Source of the DNA: Ruegeria sp. A3M17
GTDB taxonomy: Bacteria; Pseudomonadota; Alphaproteobacteria; Rhodobacterales; Rhodobacteraceae
Assembly: GCF_003318255.1 (NCBI RefSeq)
Contig: NZ_QOCF01000003.1
Span: forward strand, 1 to 64,000
Direction of reading: 5' to 3'
DNA: 64,000 nt
Of this stretch, positions 54,578 through 64,000 are shown piece by piece. Under the pieces are notes generated by a model. That model saw only the letters and a list, made by a program, of their open reading frames with translations, searched no databases and was not told where the DNA came from. Every line of letters begins with the position of its first letter. Position 1 is the first letter of the stretch. Position numbers and translations under genes: made by a program.

Positions 54578-55879
54578 TTACTCCGCGGCCATCGCGCCCA
54601 TACGGCCCGATTTCTGGGCCTTGATGCGATCCTCGATTTCCTCTCGGAAGTTGCGGATCAGGCCCTGGATCGGCCAGGCTGCCGCATCGCCCAATGCACA
54701 GATCGTGTGGCCTTCGACCTGCTTGGTCACATCAAACAACATGTCGATCTCTTCCAGTTCGGCCTCACCCCGCACCAGGCGGTCCATCACGCGCATCATC
54801 CAGCCGGTGCCTTCGCGGCAAGGGGTACACTGACCACAGCTTTCATGTTTATAGAACTTCGACAGACGCCAGATCGCTTTGATGATGTCGGTAGACTTGT
54901 CCATTACGATCACAGCCGCCGTCCCCAGACCGGACCCCAGATCATTGCGCAAATGGTCGAAATCCATGATGGCGTCGCGCATGTCTTCACCGCGCACACA
55001 AGGCACCGAAGAACCACCGGGGATCACCGCCAGCAGGTTGTCCCAACCGCCACGAATGCCGCCGCAATGGGTTTCGATCAGTTGCTCAAACGGAATAGAC
55101 ATCGCCTCTTCAACAACGCAGGGGTTATTGACGTGGCCCGAGATGGCAAACAGCTTGGTGCCCGCATTGTTCTGGCGGCCAAATCCAGCAAACCAATCCG
55201 CACCACGACGCAAGATCGTCGGCACAACGGCGATGGATTCAACGTTGTTCACCGTGGTCGGGCAGCCGTAAAGCCCCGCCCCCGCCGGGAACGGTGGTTT
55301 CATGCGCGGCATGCCCTTTTTGCCTTCAAGGCTTTCGATCAGGGCTGTTTCCTCACCGCAGATATACGCCCCGGCCCCGTGATGCAGAAACAGGTCGAAA
55401 TCCCAATCCGAACCGGCGGCGTTTTTGCCCAGCAATCCGGCATCATAGGCCTCATCAATCGCGGCCTGCAGCGCCTCGCGCTCGCGGATGTACTCACCAC
55501 GCAGGTAGATATAGCAGGTATGCGCATTCATCGCGAAAGACGCGATCAGGCAGCCTTCGATCAGCGTATGCGGATCGTGGCGCATAATCTCACGGTCCTT
55601 GCAGGTGCCGGGCTCGGATTCGTCCGCGTTGACCACCAGATAGGCCGGACGACCGTCACTTTCCTTGGGCATGAACGACCATTTCAAACCGGTGGGAAAA
55701 CCCGCACCGCCGCGACCGCGCAGGCCCGAGTCCTTCATCGTCTGGATGATCCAGTCACGCCCGTTCCCAATCAGGCCAGCCGTGCCGTCCCAATGCCCCC
55801 GGGTCTGCGCGCCTTTCAGCGTACGCTCATGCATCCCGTAGATATTGGTAAAGATCCTGTCCTGATCCTTCAGCATCAT
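54578..55879 (-). CDS. nuoF: NADH-quinone oxidoreductase subunit F
   Basis: A 433-residue NADH- and FMN-binding subunit. It has [17 protein letters not shown] (FMN/NADH), [16 protein letters not shown], and the [4Fe-4S] site [15 protein letters not shown]. The 73-residue frame ends nine bases upstream. Confidence 0.97.
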   Translation of the reverse strand: MMLKDQDRIFTNIYGMHERTLKGAQTRGHWDGTAGLIGNGRDWIIQTMKDSGLRGRGGAGFPTGLKWSFMPKESDGRPAYLVVNADESEPGTCKDREIMRHDPHTLIEGCLIASFAMNAHTCYIYLRGEYIREREALQAAIDEAYDAGLLGKNAAGSDWDFDLFLHHGAGAYICGEETALIESLEGKKGMPRMKPPFPAGAGLYGCPTTVNNVESIAVVPTILRRGADWFAGFGRQNNAGTKLFAISGHVNNPCVVEEAMSIPFEQLIETHCGGIRGGWDNLLAVIPGGSSVPCVRGEDMRDAIMDFDHLRNDLGSGLGTAAVIVMDKSTDIIKAIWRLSKFYKHESCGQCTPCREGTGWMMRVMDRLVRGEAELEEIDMLFDVTKQVEGHTICALGDAAAWPIQGLIRNFREEIEDRIKAQKSGRMGAMAAE

Positions 55880-55888
55880 GTCTTACCT

Positions 55889-56110
55889 TCAGCTGTCCTG
55901 ACGCATGCGCCAGAGTTGAAAAATGTTCACGCCCGCATAGATGAAACCCGCCAGAGCGGCGAAATCAAACAGCAGCGCATAGCGCCCGGGCAATCCCAGT
56001 GCCGGGCCGATGAACAACGAAATGGCAAGCCACAACAGCATGGTCACCGCGATGACCACTCCGATATGTCTGCCCTTGCGGGCCATGGCCTGTTCTTTTT
56101 CTTTGTCCAT
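55889..56110 (-). CDS. Small membrane protein (73 residues) between nuoE and nuoF (DUF5337-like)
   Basis: A basic N-terminus (KEKEQAMARKGRHIG) and two hydrophobic segments (VVIAVTMLLWLAISLFIG; ALLFDFAALAGFIYAGVNIF). ATG 56110 with AAGGTGAG just upstream. It is a known-type conserved accessory frame in Rhodobacteraceae nuo clusters (DUF5337, from memory). Confidence 0.7.
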   Translation of the reverse strand: MDKEKEQAMARKGRHIGVVIAVTMLLWLAISLFIGPALGLPGRYALLFDFAALAGFIYAGVNIFQLWRMRQDS

Positions 56111-56144
56111 CTCACCTTGATGCCCCGAACGGGCACCGTCCCAT

Positions 56145-57251
56145 TCAGTCTTCGTAGGTGCCGTCTTCTTTGGCACGTTTTGCAAATTCGGTTTCTTCGC
56201 CTGCCGCCAGTTGCGCCGCTTGTTCGATCCAACCGTCGCGCTCGATCCGGCCCTTGAATTTCAACCGGGCGTCTACCCAGGCCACGTGTTCCGGCGTCCA
56301 TGCTGCGATCTGGTCGAAGTGGAAAAAGCCAAGTTCGTTCAGCGTCTGTTCAAGCTTGGGGCCCACACCTTTCAGCATCTTGAGGTCATCCGCTTTCCCC
56401 TCCCGCGCGGCGGTCAGAGTTTCGGGCTGATCCTCTTTAATCTGGGCCTTCTTTGCCTCTTCCGCCTGCTTCGCGGCGGGTTTGGCGGGTGCCGGCGCCT
56501 TTGGTGGCTTTGGCGCGGCCTTGGTCGCCGCAGCCTTGCCGTCTTTGCCCAGCCATGGCGTCAGGATCGGAACCTCGGTCCCGTCGATGCGTTTGACCGT
56601 ATCCCCAAGATCTTGGGCCAGTTCAACACTGGCATTGTACTGCGGTTTTCCGGCATCGTAGTCTGTGAGGCTGGTCAGACCGCTCAGCGGTTCTGCCGCG
56701 TATCTACCATTCTGCGGACCCGGCGTTGGCACCTTGCCGGCGGCCAGATTGTCAATGATCTTGCCAAAGCCGTCGGCAGTCAGATCTTCGTAATAGTCCT
56801 TGCCGATCTGCGCCATCGGCGCATTGGTGCAGGACCCGAGGCATTCCACCTCTTCCCAACTCAATTTGCCATCAACTGAAAGCTCATGCGGTTTGACAGC
56901 GATCTTCTCCTTGCAAACCGCGATCAGGTCTTCGGCCCCGCAGATCATGCACGACGTCGTTCCACACACCTGAATATGCGCGACAGTTCCAACCGGTTGC
57001 AGTTGGAACATGAAGTAGAACGACGCAACCTCGAGCACGCGGATATAGGCCATGCCCAGCATGTCGGCGATGGATTCAATCGCGGGACGGCTCAGCCAGC
57101 CTTCTTGTTCCTGCGCGCGCCAAAGCAGCGGGATGACCGCGCTGGCCTGACGGCCGTCGGGGTATTTGGTGATCTGTGCTGTAGCCCACTGCTGGTTGGC
57201 AGCAGTGAAGGCAAAGCTTTCAGGTTGTTCGGGGTGCAGACGGCGCAGCAT
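56145..57251 (-). CDS. nuoE: NADH-quinone oxidoreductase subunit E with C-terminal extension
   Basis: A 368-residue subunit; the core of about 200 residues binds a [2Fe-2S] cluster (CGTTSCMIC and CLGSCTNAP). The extra region has an Ala/Lys/Pro-rich linker ([20 protein letters not shown]) and a C-terminal helical domain with a helix-hairpin-helix-like motif ([20 protein letters not shown]). The extension is about 160 residues beyond typical NuoE. A one-base overlap (TAATG) couples it to the exported protein upstream. Confidence 0.96.
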   Translation of the reverse strand: MLRRLHPEQPESFAFTAANQQWATAQITKYPDGRQASAVIPLLWRAQEQEGWLSRPAIESIADMLGMAYIRVLEVASFYFMFQLQPVGTVAHIQVCGTTSCMICGAEDLIAVCKEKIAVKPHELSVDGKLSWEEVECLGSCTNAPMAQIGKDYYEDLTADGFGKIIDNLAAGKVPTPGPQNGRYAAEPLSGLTSLTDYDAGKPQYNASVELAQDLGDTVKRIDGTEVPILTPWLGKDGKAAATKAAPKPPKAPAPAKPAAKQAEEAKKAQIKEDQPETLTAAREGKADDLKMLKGVGPKLEQTLNELGFFHFDQIAAWTPEHVAWVDARLKFKGRIERDGWIEQAAQLAAGEETEFAKRAKEDGTYED

Positions 57252-57727
57252 TAGCAGGCATCTCCGATCACGATAACATAGGGGTCTTCCTGATACGCGC
57301 GGCCTTGATCGACAAGGCGGGCAATCAGATCGGGCATTTCAGCCTGTGTGAAACCGGCGGGGCGCAATTTGATCTGAGCTTCTTCTTCGATCATGCGACA
57401 CCCGTTCAGACCCACAAAATCATAAAGCGCATCGGCACGGCCCGCCGTATCCTCTGGCGCAAGCCCATGGGCACCGCAGATCGCAGGCGCGATCTCGAAT
57501 ACAGAACCGTCCAGCCCGGCCACCCCCTGTTCAGCCCAGGAGTTTATCACAGCGCTGACATCTTCGGGTCGCAAATCATGGGCAGAAAAGGCTTCCTCGG
57601 CGCGCGATACATCCAGCCGACAACCGTTTTCGCGCATAACCTCAAGCACTTTTGCCGTCGGATGGGTCGAGGCGGCCTGCAACGGTGTGGCGGCTGCAAG
57701 CGCCAGGATCAAAGCAAGGCGTCTCAC
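57251..57727 (-). CDS. Exported protein between nuoD and nuoE
   Basis: A 158-residue protein with signal ([17 protein letters not shown]) and four cysteines, in [21 protein letters not shown] and GDAC, suggesting disulphides. The start is GTG 57727, overlapping nuoD's stop (GTGA); the end overlaps nuoE by one base. No family recognised. Confidence 0.7.
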   Translation of the reverse strand: MRRLALILALAAATPLQAASTHPTAKVLEVMRENGCRLDVSRAEEAFSAHDLRPEDVSAVINSWAEQGVAGLDGSVFEIAPAICGAHGLAPEDTAGRADALYDFVGLNGCRMIEEEAQIKLRPAGFTQAEMPDLIARLVDQGRAYQEDPYVIVIGDAC

Positions 57728-58947
57728 CGGTCAATCTCTCCAAACACGACGTCCATTGTCCCGATTATCGCCGCAACGTCGGCCAGTTGGTGGCCCCCGG
57801 CGATATGATCCATCGCCTGTAGGTGCAAGAAGCCGGGCGCACGCAGTTTGGCGCGGTAAGGTTTGTTGGTTCCGTCAGCGACAAGGTAGACGCCGAATTC
57901 ACCCTTTGGGGCTTCGACGGCGGCATAGACCTCACCTGCAGGGACGTGGAAGCCTTCGGTGTACAGCTTGAAGTGATGGATCAGACTTTCCATCGAGGTC
58001 TTCATGTCCGAGCGTTTCGGCGGGGTGATCTTGCCGCGTGCCAGAACGTCACCGGGGCAGTCACGGATTTTGACAATGGCTTGCTGGATGATCGACAACG
58101 ATTGACGCATCTCTTCCATACGCACCAGATAGCGGTCATAGCAGTCGCCGTTTTTGCCGACGGGGATCTGAAACTCGAACTCGTCATAGCATTCATAGGG
58201 CTGCGCGCGTCGCAGGTCCCATGCCAGACCCGATCCACGCACCATCACGCCCGAGAAACCGTATTTCTGGATATCTTCCTCGGTCACGACACCGATATCG
58301 GCATTGCGTTGTTTGAAGATGCGGTTTTCTGTCAGCAAACCGTCGATATCGTTCAGAACAGAGGGAAACTCATGGCTCCACGTCTCGATATCGTCCAGCA
58401 GTTCCGGCGGCAGGTCCTGATGCACACCGCCGGGGCGGAAATAGGCCGCGTGCAGGCGGGCACCACAGGCACGTTCGTAGAAAACCATCAGCTTTTCGCG
58501 CTCTTCAAAACCCCACAACGGCGGCGTCAGTGCGCCCACGTCCATCGCCTGTGTCGTCACGTTCAAGAGGTGGTTCAAAATACGCCCGATCTCGGAATAA
58601 AGAACCCGGATCAGCGAACCGCGACGCGGCACCTCGACCCCGGTCAGCTTTTCGATGGCCAGACACCAGGCGTGTTCCTGGTTCATCGGCGCCACATAAT
58701 CCAGACGGTCGAAATACGGCAGGTTCTGCAGATACGTCCGGCTTTCCATCAACTTTTCAGTGCCACGGTGCAGCAGGCCGATATGCGGGTCACAGCGTTC
58801 GACGATCTCGCCGTCCAGCTCAAGCACAAGGCGCAGAACCCCGTGGGCCGCAGGGTGTTGCGGGCCGAAGTTGATGTTGAAATTGCGGATTTTCTGTTCT
58901 CCGCTCAGCGCGTCAGTGCTGCCGTCATCATATCTTGAGCCGTCCAT
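57724..58947 (-). CDS. nuoD: NADH-quinone oxidoreductase subunit D
   Basis: A 407-residue quinone-proximal subunit (49-kDa type), with [27 protein letters not shown] and the C-terminal DVVFGEIDR. The start is ATG 58947 (a TTG lies one codon before), overlapping the 43-residue frame's TGA as TGATG. Confidence 0.97.
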   Translation of the reverse strand: MDGSRYDDGSTDALSGEQKIRNFNINFGPQHPAAHGVLRLVLELDGEIVERCDPHIGLLHRGTEKLMESRTYLQNLPYFDRLDYVAPMNQEHAWCLAIEKLTGVEVPRRGSLIRVLYSEIGRILNHLLNVTTQAMDVGALTPPLWGFEEREKLMVFYERACGARLHAAYFRPGGVHQDLPPELLDDIETWSHEFPSVLNDIDGLLTENRIFKQRNADIGVVTEEDIQKYGFSGVMVRGSGLAWDLRRAQPYECYDEFEFQIPVGKNGDCYDRYLVRMEEMRQSLSIIQQAIVKIRDCPGDVLARGKITPPKRSDMKTSMESLIHHFKLYTEGFHVPAGEVYAAVEAPKGEFGVYLVADGTNKPYRAKLRAPGFLHLQAMDHIAGGHQLADVAAIIGTMDVVFGEIDR

Positions 58948-59078
58948 CAACGCCCCCGTTTCTTTTTCGCATCAGCCCGAACCCGGACCTTTTCCGCCTC
59001 GACAGCCTTGGCCGCAGCCCCTGCCAGCAGGACCCCCAGCGCACCCAAAGCGATCAGTTCCCCCAGCAGCATCAGCAT
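58947..59078 (-). CDS. 43-residue single-span membrane protein between nuoC and nuoD
   Basis: One hydrophobic helix ([20 protein letters not shown]) and a basic tail ([14 protein letters not shown]). ATG 59078 lies one base after the stop of the 57-residue frame (TAGGATG), and its stop overlaps the nuoD start (TGATG). The coupling on both sides supports translation. Function unknown. Confidence 0.6.
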   Translation of the reverse strand: MLMLLGELIALGALGVLLAGAAAKAVEAEKVRVRADAKKKRGR

Positions 59079-59079
59079 C

Positions 59080-59253
59080 CTATCGGCGCTCCAACTCTTG
59101 CAGTTTCAGCCCGACCCACCACAGCAACGCGATTGTGCCGAATGGAACCAGACAAAGAAGGCACCAGAATTTATTGATCCCGAAAAACGGCAATATCTTC
59201 ACCATCGGGATGATGGTCAGCGCAGACAGGATCAGCCACCAAATGCCACCCAT
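59080..59253 (-). CDS. 57-residue membrane protein between nuoC and nuoD
   Basis: Two hydrophobic helices (GIWWLILSALTIIPMVKIL; WCLLCLVPFGTIALLWWVGL) with a Cys pair in the second (CLLC), ending in KLQELERR. ATG 59253 overlaps nuoC's TAA (TAATG). It probably sits in the inner membrane. Unknown role. Confidence 0.65.
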   Translation of the reverse strand: MGGIWWLILSALTIIPMVKILPFFGINKFWCLLCLVPFGTIALLWWVGLKLQELERR

Positions 59254-59858
59254 TATTCAGCCTCCTGCTTTTCATCACCCGGCAGGATGTAATTTGCACC
59301 CTCCCACGGGGACATGAAATCGAACTGACGGTATTCCTGGACTAGCGAAACCGGCTCGTACACAACGCGCTTTTGGGCCTCGTCATAGCGTACTTCGGTG
59401 TATCCTGTGGTTGGGAAATCCTTGCGCAGCGGATAGCCACGGAATCCATAGTCGGTCAGGATGCGCCGCAGATCCGGGTGGCCCGAGAACAGGATGCCGA
59501 ACATGTCGAACACTTCGCGCTCAAACCAATTGGCCGAGGGATGCACATCCACGATTGAAGGCACCATGTCCTCTTCGCGGATCGAGACCCGCAGGCGGAT
59601 GCGCTGGTTCTGATACATCGACAGGAAGTGATAAACCACGTCAAAACGCTTGGCCCGTTCCGGGTAGTCGACGCCGGTGATATCGACGAGCGTGGAGAAC
59701 TGGCAGCTGCGGTCGGACTTCAGGAATTCAATGAATTCCACAACGTTCGACAGCGCCACATCTACGTTCAACTCACCATGGGTCACGTCCCAGGACAGAA
59801 CACAATCAGTTCGCTTCAATTCCAGCTGGGTGCCGAGTTCTTTGAGTGCTTCGCTCAT
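59253..59858 (-). CDS. nuoC: NADH-quinone oxidoreductase subunit C
   Basis: A 201-residue peripheral-arm subunit (30-kDa type), with [40 protein letters not shown] and [19 protein letters not shown] seven bases before ATG 59858 sets the start (a TTG precedes it). Confidence 0.97.
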   Translation of the reverse strand: MSEALKELGTQLELKRTDCVLSWDVTHGELNVDVALSNVVEFIEFLKSDRSCQFSTLVDITGVDYPERAKRFDVVYHFLSMYQNQRIRLRVSIREEDMVPSIVDVHPSANWFEREVFDMFGILFSGHPDLRRILTDYGFRGYPLRKDFPTTGYTEVRYDEAQKRVVYEPVSLVQEYRQFDFMSPWEGANYILPGDEKQEAE

Positions 59859-59869
59859 CAACTCTCTCC

Positions 59870-60394
59870 TCAGCGCACGATGGTGCCGGTACGGCGGATT
59901 TTGCGTTGCAACTGCATCAGACCGTACAGCAGCGCCTCGGCGGTCGGGGGGCAGCCGGGGACGTAGATGTCCACTGGAACAATACGGTCGCAGCCACGCA
60001 CAACGGAATATGAGTAGTGGTAGTAGCCGCCACCATTGGCGCAGGAGCCCATTGAGATCACATAGCGCGGCTCGGGCATCTGGTCATAAACCTTGCGCAA
60101 AGCGGGGGCCATCTTGTTGGTCAGGGTGCCAGCCACGATCATCACGTCCGACTGACGGGGGGAAGCACGGGGCGCGATGCCAAACCGTTCCGCATCGTAA
60201 CGCGGCATCGAGGTGTGCATCATCTCAACCGCGCAGCAGGCCAGACCGAAAGTCATCCAGTGCAGCGAGCCGGTGCGAGCCCAGTTGATGATGTCCTCGG
60301 TCGAGGTCAGCAAAAACCCTTTGTCCTGCAGCTCGGCGTTCAGGGCCTGGGTGGCGACTTCCTTGTCGACGCCTGCGGTGTTTGCACCCGTCAT
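59870..60394 (-). CDS. nuoB: NADH-quinone oxidoreductase subunit B
   Basis: A 174-residue subunit carrying the terminal N2 cluster: [22 protein letters not shown] and [15 protein letters not shown]. The start ATG 60394 overlaps nuoA's TGA as TGATG, the arrangement common here; an in-frame ATG at 60403 is the alternative. Confidence 0.97.
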   Translation of the reverse strand: MTGANTAGVDKEVATQALNAELQDKGFLLTSTEDIINWARTGSLHWMTFGLACCAVEMMHTSMPRYDAERFGIAPRASPRQSDVMIVAGTLTNKMAPALRKVYDQMPEPRYVISMGSCANGGGYYHYSYSVVRGCDRIVPVDIYVPGCPPTAEALLYGLMQLQRKIRRTGTIVR

Positions 60395-60759
60395 CACTCC
60401 CATTCCAGGGCCCCCTTCTTCCATTCATAGGCAAAGCCGATGGTCAGAACGCCCAGGAACACGATCATGGACCAGAAGCCAACATCGCTGATGTCCTTGA
60501 AGCCGACAGCCCAAGGGAACAGAAACGCAATTTCCAGATCGAATATGATGAACAGGATCGCGACCAGATAGAACCGGACGTCGAATTTCATCCGCGCATC
60601 ATCGAACGCGTTGAAACCACATTCATATGCGCTGACTTTCTCGGGGTCGGGATTGCGGACCGCCAGAACGACTGCCGCCAGAATCAAAACGATTCCAAGG
60701 CCCACAGCTACGGCCAGAAACACCAGAATCGGGAGATACTCCCGCAATAGGTCTTCCAC
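60394..60759 (-). CDS. nuoA: NADH-quinone oxidoreductase subunit A
   Basis: A 121-residue three-helix membrane subunit, with [20 protein letters not shown]. It starts the nuo operon at GTG 60759, since AAGGAG lies seven bases upstream and the length then matches the family. Confidence 0.96.
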   Translation of the reverse strand: MEDLLREYLPILVFLAVAVGLGIVLILAAVVLAVRNPDPEKVSAYECGFNAFDDARMKFDVRFYLVAILFIIFDLEIAFLFPWAVGFKDISDVGFWSMIVFLGVLTIGFAYEWKKGALEWE

Positions 60760-60824
60760 GTACAGCTCCTTTCCTGCGCATACCCCGAAAGGGAGCGCCG
60801 TCAATTGGCGTGTTGACTGGACAT

Positions 60825-60853
60825 TCTCTATCCCTGCGGGGTCAGAGGGTCAA
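60825..60853 (-). promoter_or_regulatory. Candidate promoter of the nuo operon
   Basis: On the minus strand TTGACC (60853-60848), a 17-base spacer and TAGAGA (60830-60825), 66 bases before the nuoA GTG. It matches a housekeeping-sigma promoter well at -35 and weakly at -10. This is a pattern match only. Confidence 0.4.
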
Positions 60854-60947
60854 CCGAACACAAACGCACAGGGGGTTAATATTCGACTTATCGAAGCTCT
60901 GTCACAGAAGGTCACCCACCCAATCGCGACCACATCACAAGTCGCGC

Positions 60948-61736
60948 CTAAACCTTACTAATCCATGCAGGTTTTCTTTTTTCAAAGAACGCGCCGATTC
61001 CTTCCTTGGCCTCTTCGGTTTCCCACCTGTCAACCAACTTGCGGATCGTGTGGTCGATCACAGCATCGTCAATGCGCGGCCCCAGTTGGCGAACCAGTTG
61101 CTTGGCCGATGCCACCGCGCCGGGTGCACAGGCAAGATAGGGCAGAACTTCGGCCTCAACCGCATCATTCAGGTCGGCAGCGGGCACAATTTTAGCTAGC
61201 AGGCCCAGCTCCACTGCTTCCGCAGCATCAAACACCCGGGCCGACATGAACACGCGCCGCGCGCGGGCTTCGCCCATGCGGGCGATTACATAGGGGCCAA
61301 TCGTGGCCGGGATCAGACCCAGCTTGGTCTCTGTCAGCCCCATTTTGACCGTGTCCACTCCAATCGCTACATCACAAACCGACGCCAATCCCACACCGCC
61401 CCCAAAGGCATTGCCGTGAATCGCGCCGATCAGCGGTTTGGGCAACGTGTTCAGCGCCTGCAACATTTCGGCCAGCTTACGCGCCTCGACAAACCGGGTC
61501 TCGGATTCTGCCGCCATCTGAGATTGCATCCACCCCAGATCACCGCCAGCACAAAAGCTTTTGCCCGCACCGGTCAGTACAACAACACGCACGGCGTCGT
61601 CGGTTCCAAGCTGGTGCGCGGCTTGCGTAAGATCAGTGATCATCTGCGCCGACATGGCGTTGTGCTTGTCGGCACGGTTCAGGGTCAGAGTAGCCACACC
61701 ACGCGCGTCCGTGGTCACCGCAATCGTTTCAAACAT
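60948..61736 (-). CDS. liuC: Enoyl-CoA hydratase/isomerase, probably 3-methylglutaconyl-CoA hydratase
   Basis: A 262-residue crotonase-fold enzyme, with AGGDLGWMQ, AIHGNAFGGGVGLASVCDVA and ETKLGLIPATIGPYV. The neighbours are HMG-CoA lyase and the carboxylase, so the leucine-pathway hydratase role is likely, though the crotonase family is broad. The HMG-CoA lyase gene ends nine bases upstream. Confidence 0.85.
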   Translation of the reverse strand: MFETIAVTTDARGVATLTLNRADKHNAMSAQMITDLTQAAHQLGTDDAVRVVVLTGAGKSFCAGGDLGWMQSQMAAESETRFVEARKLAEMLQALNTLPKPLIGAIHGNAFGGGVGLASVCDVAIGVDTVKMGLTETKLGLIPATIGPYVIARMGEARARRVFMSARVFDAAEAVELGLLAKIVPAADLNDAVEAEVLPYLACAPGAVASAKQLVRQLGPRIDDAVIDHTIRKLVDRWETEEAKEGIGAFFEKRKPAWISKV

Positions 61737-61745
61737 GTCCGCTCC

Positions 61746-62600
61746 TTACTGGGGTCGCATGGCGCGTGCCATCTGCGCGGCCTCTTCGATGACCGCAAGG
61801 TCGAGGCCGGTCTGATATCCAAGCCGCTCCAGATGGGCCACGACAGCTTCGGTGGCGACGTTTCCGGCGGCACCTGGTGCGTAAGGACACCCACCCAAAC
61901 CTCCAACGGCGCTGTCGAACACCCGAACGCCCAGCGCCAGCGCAGCGTCGATATTGTCGATGGCCCGCCCGTTGGTGTCGTGGAAATGCCCCGCCAGCCG
62001 CGTCATCGGTACGCGCTCGCGCACTGCCAGCAGCATATGGGCGATGGTGTCGGGCGTGCCCTGCCCCATAGTGTCCCCCAGCGATACTTCGTAGCACCCC
62101 ATCGAAAACAGCCGGTCCGCAACTTCGGCCACTTTCTCGGGCGGCGTTGGTCCGTCATAGGGGCAATCAGTCACGCAGGACACATACCCACGTACCGGCA
62201 GGTCGATGTGGCGCGCAGCTTCAAGAATCGGGGCAAAGCGGTCGATGGATTCTTCGACAGTCGCGTTGATATTGGCTTTTGAGAACCCTTCCGAGGCCGA
62301 AGCGAATACCGCGATCTCATCCGCCTTTGCGGCCAGAGCATCTTCGTATCCCTGCATGTTCGGCGTCAGGGCGCCATACCGGACGCCGTCGGCCCGCGTG
62401 ATCCCGGCCAATACCTCCGCGCTGCCCGCCATTTGCGGCACCCATTTGGGCGAGACAAAACTGGCCACTTCAATGCGGTTGAAACCGGCCTTGCTCAGGC
62501 AATCGACCAGAGCCACCTTTTCCGCCACTGCAATTTCGCGCTTTTCGTTTTGCAGACCGTCGCGCGGACCCACTTCGAAGATTTCGACCCGTTCACCCAT
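61746..62600 (-). CDS. liuE: Hydroxymethylglutaryl-CoA lyase
   Basis: A 284-residue DRE-TIM enzyme that splits HMG-CoA into acetyl-CoA and acetoacetate in leucine degradation. It has EVGPRDGLQNEK, ASFVSPKWVPQMA, SLGDTMGQGTPD and GGLGGCPYAPGAAGNVATE. AAGGA eight bases before ATG 62600. Confidence 0.95.
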   Translation of the reverse strand: MGERVEIFEVGPRDGLQNEKREIAVAEKVALVDCLSKAGFNRIEVASFVSPKWVPQMAGSAEVLAGITRADGVRYGALTPNMQGYEDALAAKADEIAVFASASEGFSKANINATVEESIDRFAPILEAARHIDLPVRGYVSCVTDCPYDGPTPPEKVAEVADRLFSMGCYEVSLGDTMGQGTPDTIAHMLLAVRERVPMTRLAGHFHDTNGRAIDNIDAALALGVRVFDSAVGGLGGCPYAPGAAGNVATEAVVAHLERLGYQTGLDLAVIEEAAQMARAMRPQ

Positions 62601-62666
62601 TGCTGTGTCCTTCTCTGATTGCCGCATTCGATCCGACTGTGCCACGTTGTTCGAGAAGGGGACAGT

Positions 62667-64000
62667 TCATTCCTCCTCCAGCCGGACCAACGCCGCCCCG
62701 GCCTCGACCTGTGCCCCGGCATCCGCCAGCACTTCGGCAACGATGCCGTCGCGGGCGGCCAGCAGGGAGTGTTCCATTTTCATGGCCTCAAGGATCGCCA
62801 GCCGGTCACCTTCCTGCACGGCTTGACCCACCTGCGCAAAGACAGCTTTGACCAGACCGGGCATCGGGGCCTCAATCACATTGGTGTCGCCAGCGGCACC
62901 GGCATCGCGGTCCAACGGATCAACAATTTCCAGGACTTGACCATAGTTTTCAAAGACTGTGATCTGCGAACCCGAGACAGACACGCGCGGCATAGGGGCT
63001 CCGTCGATCATCCAACCGCCCGGACCGCGCTGGGCAAGGATCGTGTGTTCTCCGACCTGCCAGACCTGACGGTTCTGATCTTCTACCTGAACGTCCAGAT
63101 CAATATCATCACCTGCCCGCAACTGGACCGCGCGATGCAGCGGGGCCCATAGCGAAAACCCTGTTTCCTCATCTGTATCCACCAGATCCAAAGCCGTCAT
63201 CGCCGCCGCGACGATCGAAGACGCCGGGATCGGCTCTGCACGGGCCAGCGCGTCCAGATCGCGACCAATCAGGCCAGTATCAACATCACCGACGGCAAAG
63301 CCCGGATGCCGCGTCAGTGCGCCCAGAAAGCCAAGGTTCGTGACTGTCCCCGCAACCTCAGTGCCTTTCAGGGCGCGATGCAACTGTTCCAACGCGACTG
63401 CCCGCGTCGGACCATGCACGATCACCTTCGCGATCATCGGATCGTACCAGGGGCTGATCGTGTCACCCGCGCGCACGCCGCTATCGGCGCGGCATGCCGC
63501 GGGGAAGCGCAGATGGGTCAGTGTACCGGTCGCCGGCAGAAAGCCCTTTGGCACATCCTCGGCATAAAGCCGCGCCTCGAACGCGTGGCCCGAGATCGAC
63601 AGGTCACTCTGCTGTTTGGGCAGGCTCTCGCCCGCTGCAACACGCAACTGCCATTCGACAAGGTCGACGCCGGTGATCGCCTCGGTCACCGGGTGTTCAA
63701 CCTGCAAACGCGTGTTCATCTCCATGAACCAGAACCGGTCCGGACGCAGCCCGTCCGAGGCATCCACGATGAATTCAACCGTCCCCGCGCCTTTGTAACC
63801 AATGGCTTCGGCAGCACGCACGCCCGCCTGCCCCATCGCTTCGCGCATCTCAATGGTCATGCCCGGAGCCGGCGCTTCTTCAATCACTTTCTGGTGCCGC
63901 CGTTGCAGCGAGCAGTCGCGTTCAAACAGATGCACAGCGTGGGTGCCGTCGCCAAACACCTGAACCTCGATATGGCGGGGCTTGGAGACAAATTTCTCGA
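62667..64000 (-). CDS. mccA: Biotin-dependent acyl-CoA carboxylase alpha subunit (methylcrotonyl-CoA type), partial
   Basis: The C-terminal part of a biotin carboxylase/biotin carboxyl carrier subunit; the N-terminus lies beyond the window. It has ERDCSLQRRHQKVIEEAP, EMNTRLQVEHPVTE (substrate loop), and biotinylation motif EAMKMEHSL near the C-terminus. Its position before HMG-CoA lyase and enoyl-CoA hydratase indicates the leucine-pathway 3-methylcrotonyl-CoA carboxylase; a propionyl-CoA role cannot be excluded. birA in this window could biotinylate it. Confidence 0.92.
   Translation of the reverse strand, partial: EKFVSKPRHIEVQVFGDGTHAVHLFERDCSLQRRHQKVIEEAPAPGMTIEMREAMGQAGVRAAEAIGYKGAGTVEFIVDASDGLRPDRFWFMEMNTRLQVEHPVTEAITGVDLVEWQLRVAAGESLPKQQSDLSISGHAFEARLYAEDVPKGFLPATGTLTHLRFPAACRADSGVRAGDTISPWYDPMIAKVIVHGPTRAVALEQLHRALKGTEVAGTVTNLGFLGALTRHPGFAVGDVDTGLIGRDLDALARAEPIPASSIVAAAMTALDLVDTDEETGFSLWAPLHRAVQLRAGDDIDLDVQVEDQNRQVWQVGEHTILAQRGPGGWMIDGAPMPRVSVSGSQITVFENYGQVLEIVDPLDRDAGAAGDTNVIEAPMPGLVKAVFAQVGQAVQEGDRLAILEAMKMEHSLLAARDGIVAEVLADAGAQVEAGAALVRLEEE

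Noticed and set aside
54707-56257. Plus-strand frame opposite nuoF and nuoE
   Set aside because: Antisense of well-supported nuo genes in a GC-rich third-position frame; no SD or product.

Overview
The window is chromosomal DNA from a marine alphaproteobacterium of the Rhodobacteraceae (Roseobacter group). The right two thirds carry a long NADH dehydrogenase (nuo) operon interspersed with small accessory reading frames, followed by biotin ligase, CoaX and RNase J. They also carry single-copy Roseobacter-type genes (DUF3572, NUDIX, DUF983, a MttB-family methyltransferase) and a leucine-degradation cluster. GC-rich codon use and dense ATGA/TGATG start-stop overlaps fit this group. No species call is possible from the sequence alone.

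Positions 1 to about 21.2 kb look like an accessory island. It starts inside an IS3-family element. It then holds a catabolic-looking block: exported sulfatase, beta-barrel protein, ribbon-helix-helix protein, AraC regulator, exported metallo-beta-lactamase-fold hydrolase and exported alkaline-phosphatase-superfamily enzyme. In this block one divergent regulatory cassette is present twice, in inverted orientation, around the AraC gene. Next come a GltS glutamate carrier with a frameshifted AraC regulator, an HlyD adaptor with a truncated membrane partner, and an acyltransferase. A decayed phage tail segment follows, broken by an IS6-family element. The region ends in a tightly coupled cassette of small phage-like genes with an excisionase-like protein and a tyrosine integrase. 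That integrase lies against the 3' end of a tRNA-Ser(UGA) gene, the classical layout of tRNA-targeted integration. No second copy of the tRNA end was seen, so the far boundary is probably outside the window.

From 21.5 kb onward the DNA is core-like. A plus-strand run encodes a SPOR lipoprotein, D-Ala-D-Ala carboxypeptidase, thymidylate kinase, DNA polymerase III delta', a TatD nuclease and a PhnP-like hydrolase. Then come an AEC transporter and a CbiX-like protein. Two cyclic-di-GMP genes follow. One diguanylate cyclase is coupled to an H-NOX homologue that appears to lack its heme ligand; the other has two degenerate receiver domains. An ECF sigma operon contains a four-EF-hand protein and a ZraP-like sensor.

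From 38.3 to 60.8 kb all genes are on the minus strand: nuoA-nuoN, then birA, coaX and rnj. The nuo genes are interleaved with at least eleven non-nuo reading frames, most overlapping their neighbours by 1 to 11 bases. They include four Sec-exported proteins, a predicted lipoprotein, a MAPEG protein, a carboxymuconolactone-decarboxylase-like protein, and small membrane proteins of 43, 57, 73 and 83 residues. A terminator-like hairpin lies between nuoN and birA. The window ends within a leucine-degradation operon (biotin carboxylase subunit, HMG-CoA lyase, enoyl-CoA hydratase).
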